A DNA stretch of 64,000 bases, taken from JAPWJZ01 sp966211335 (GTDB lineage Bacteria > Pseudomonadota > Alphaproteobacteria > Micavibrionales > UBA2020). The position numbers and the translations under genes were made by a program. Where the stretch lies: the NCBI GenBank assembly GCA_966211335.1, contig CBIHNF010000004.1, forward strand, positions 124,001 to 188,000, in the 5' to 3' direction. This document shows, one piece after another, positions 63,933-64,000 of this stretch; within the stretch, counting starts at the first letter, position 1, and every line of letters starts with the position of its first letter. The notes beneath the pieces were generated by a model that saw only the letters and a program-made list of their open reading frames with translations, was not told the origin of the DNA and did no database searches.

Positions 63933-64000
63933 ATGAGTTGGAATGTTGGCTTTATCAGCAAAGCCGCAAGGTAGGCGGGAAAACTGCCTCCAAAAGAGCG
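63933..64000 (+). pseudogene. RelE/HigB-like toxin gene interrupted by an amber codon (runs off window)
   Basis: The ATG at 63933 has GGAG upstream and begins MSWNVGFISKAAR, then TAG at 63972-63974, then AGKLPPKER in the same frame. The sequence on both sides of the stop fits the N-terminus of a RelE-superfamily toxin, where Gln (CAG) commonly stands at the stop position. A single C-to-T change would explain it. Only 23 codons are visible, so the call is tentative. Confidence 0.5.

Overview
The first 39.2 kb look like ordinary chromosome of a GC-rich alphaproteobacterium; I cannot fix the genus. The family-level evidence is a class III PHA synthase pair, a DUF6356 protein, an alpha-2-macroglobulin/PBP1C pair and GC-rich codon use. 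The right-hand 24.8 kb (about 39.2 kb to the window end) is a visibly AT-richer genomic island whose right end lies outside the window.

Chromosomal part, left to right: phaE (5' end cut off) and phaC; two small cysteine-rich exported proteins between near-identical terminators; a three-gene uracil-catabolism cluster (upp/URC6, URC4, URC1); an alpha-2-macroglobulin, penicillin-binding protein 1C and LysE exporter operon; a DUF6356 protein and a Sel1-like membrane protein; a secreted glycosidase-like protein; an RluA-type pseudouridine synthase. A long minus-strand operon follows (glutamine synthetase-like ligase, aldehyde dehydrogenase, aminotransferase, iron-containing alcohol dehydrogenase, GNAT, TspO), probably for amine catabolism. 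Then come small membrane and ankyrin proteins, DUF423, DUF4345, PPK2, an ECF sigma/anti-sigma/periplasmic sensor operon behind a Thr/Gly-rich exported protein, CsbD, a metallophosphoesterase, a fatty acid desaturase, two exported proteins, and an operon of two alpha/beta hydrolases plus a HAD phosphatase.

The island border is unusually clear. At 39206-39252 lies the 3' part (anticodon to CCA) of an initiator tRNA-fMet gene on the minus strand, breaking off right after the anticodon arm. On its left sits a minus-strand rho-independent terminator, apparently the original tRNA terminator. An element has therefore inserted into the tRNA gene, and the intact tRNA and the integrase should lie beyond the right edge.

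The island cargo is mostly defence-like: an XRE-HTH/UvrD-type helicase divergent from a PD-(D/E)XK/DUF2075 protein; a three-gene operon of a P-loop ATPase, an unknown protein and a 1728-residue FtsK-like translocase, resembling in architecture the FGH restriction half of phosphorothioate systems but without any phosphorothioation genes; a divergent 5-methylcytosine methyltransferase and Vsr-type endonuclease; a lone trypsin-like protease with an intact triad; and an IetA/IetS pair (AAA ATPase and subtilase). The mobilisation part follows: a hairpin-rich stretch and candidate oriT, a MobC-like protein and a relaxase. At the very edge is a RelE-like toxin gene with a palindromic operator and an in-frame amber codon. 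The best candidate for something undescribed is the FtsK/ATPase triad next to a cytosine methyltransferase.
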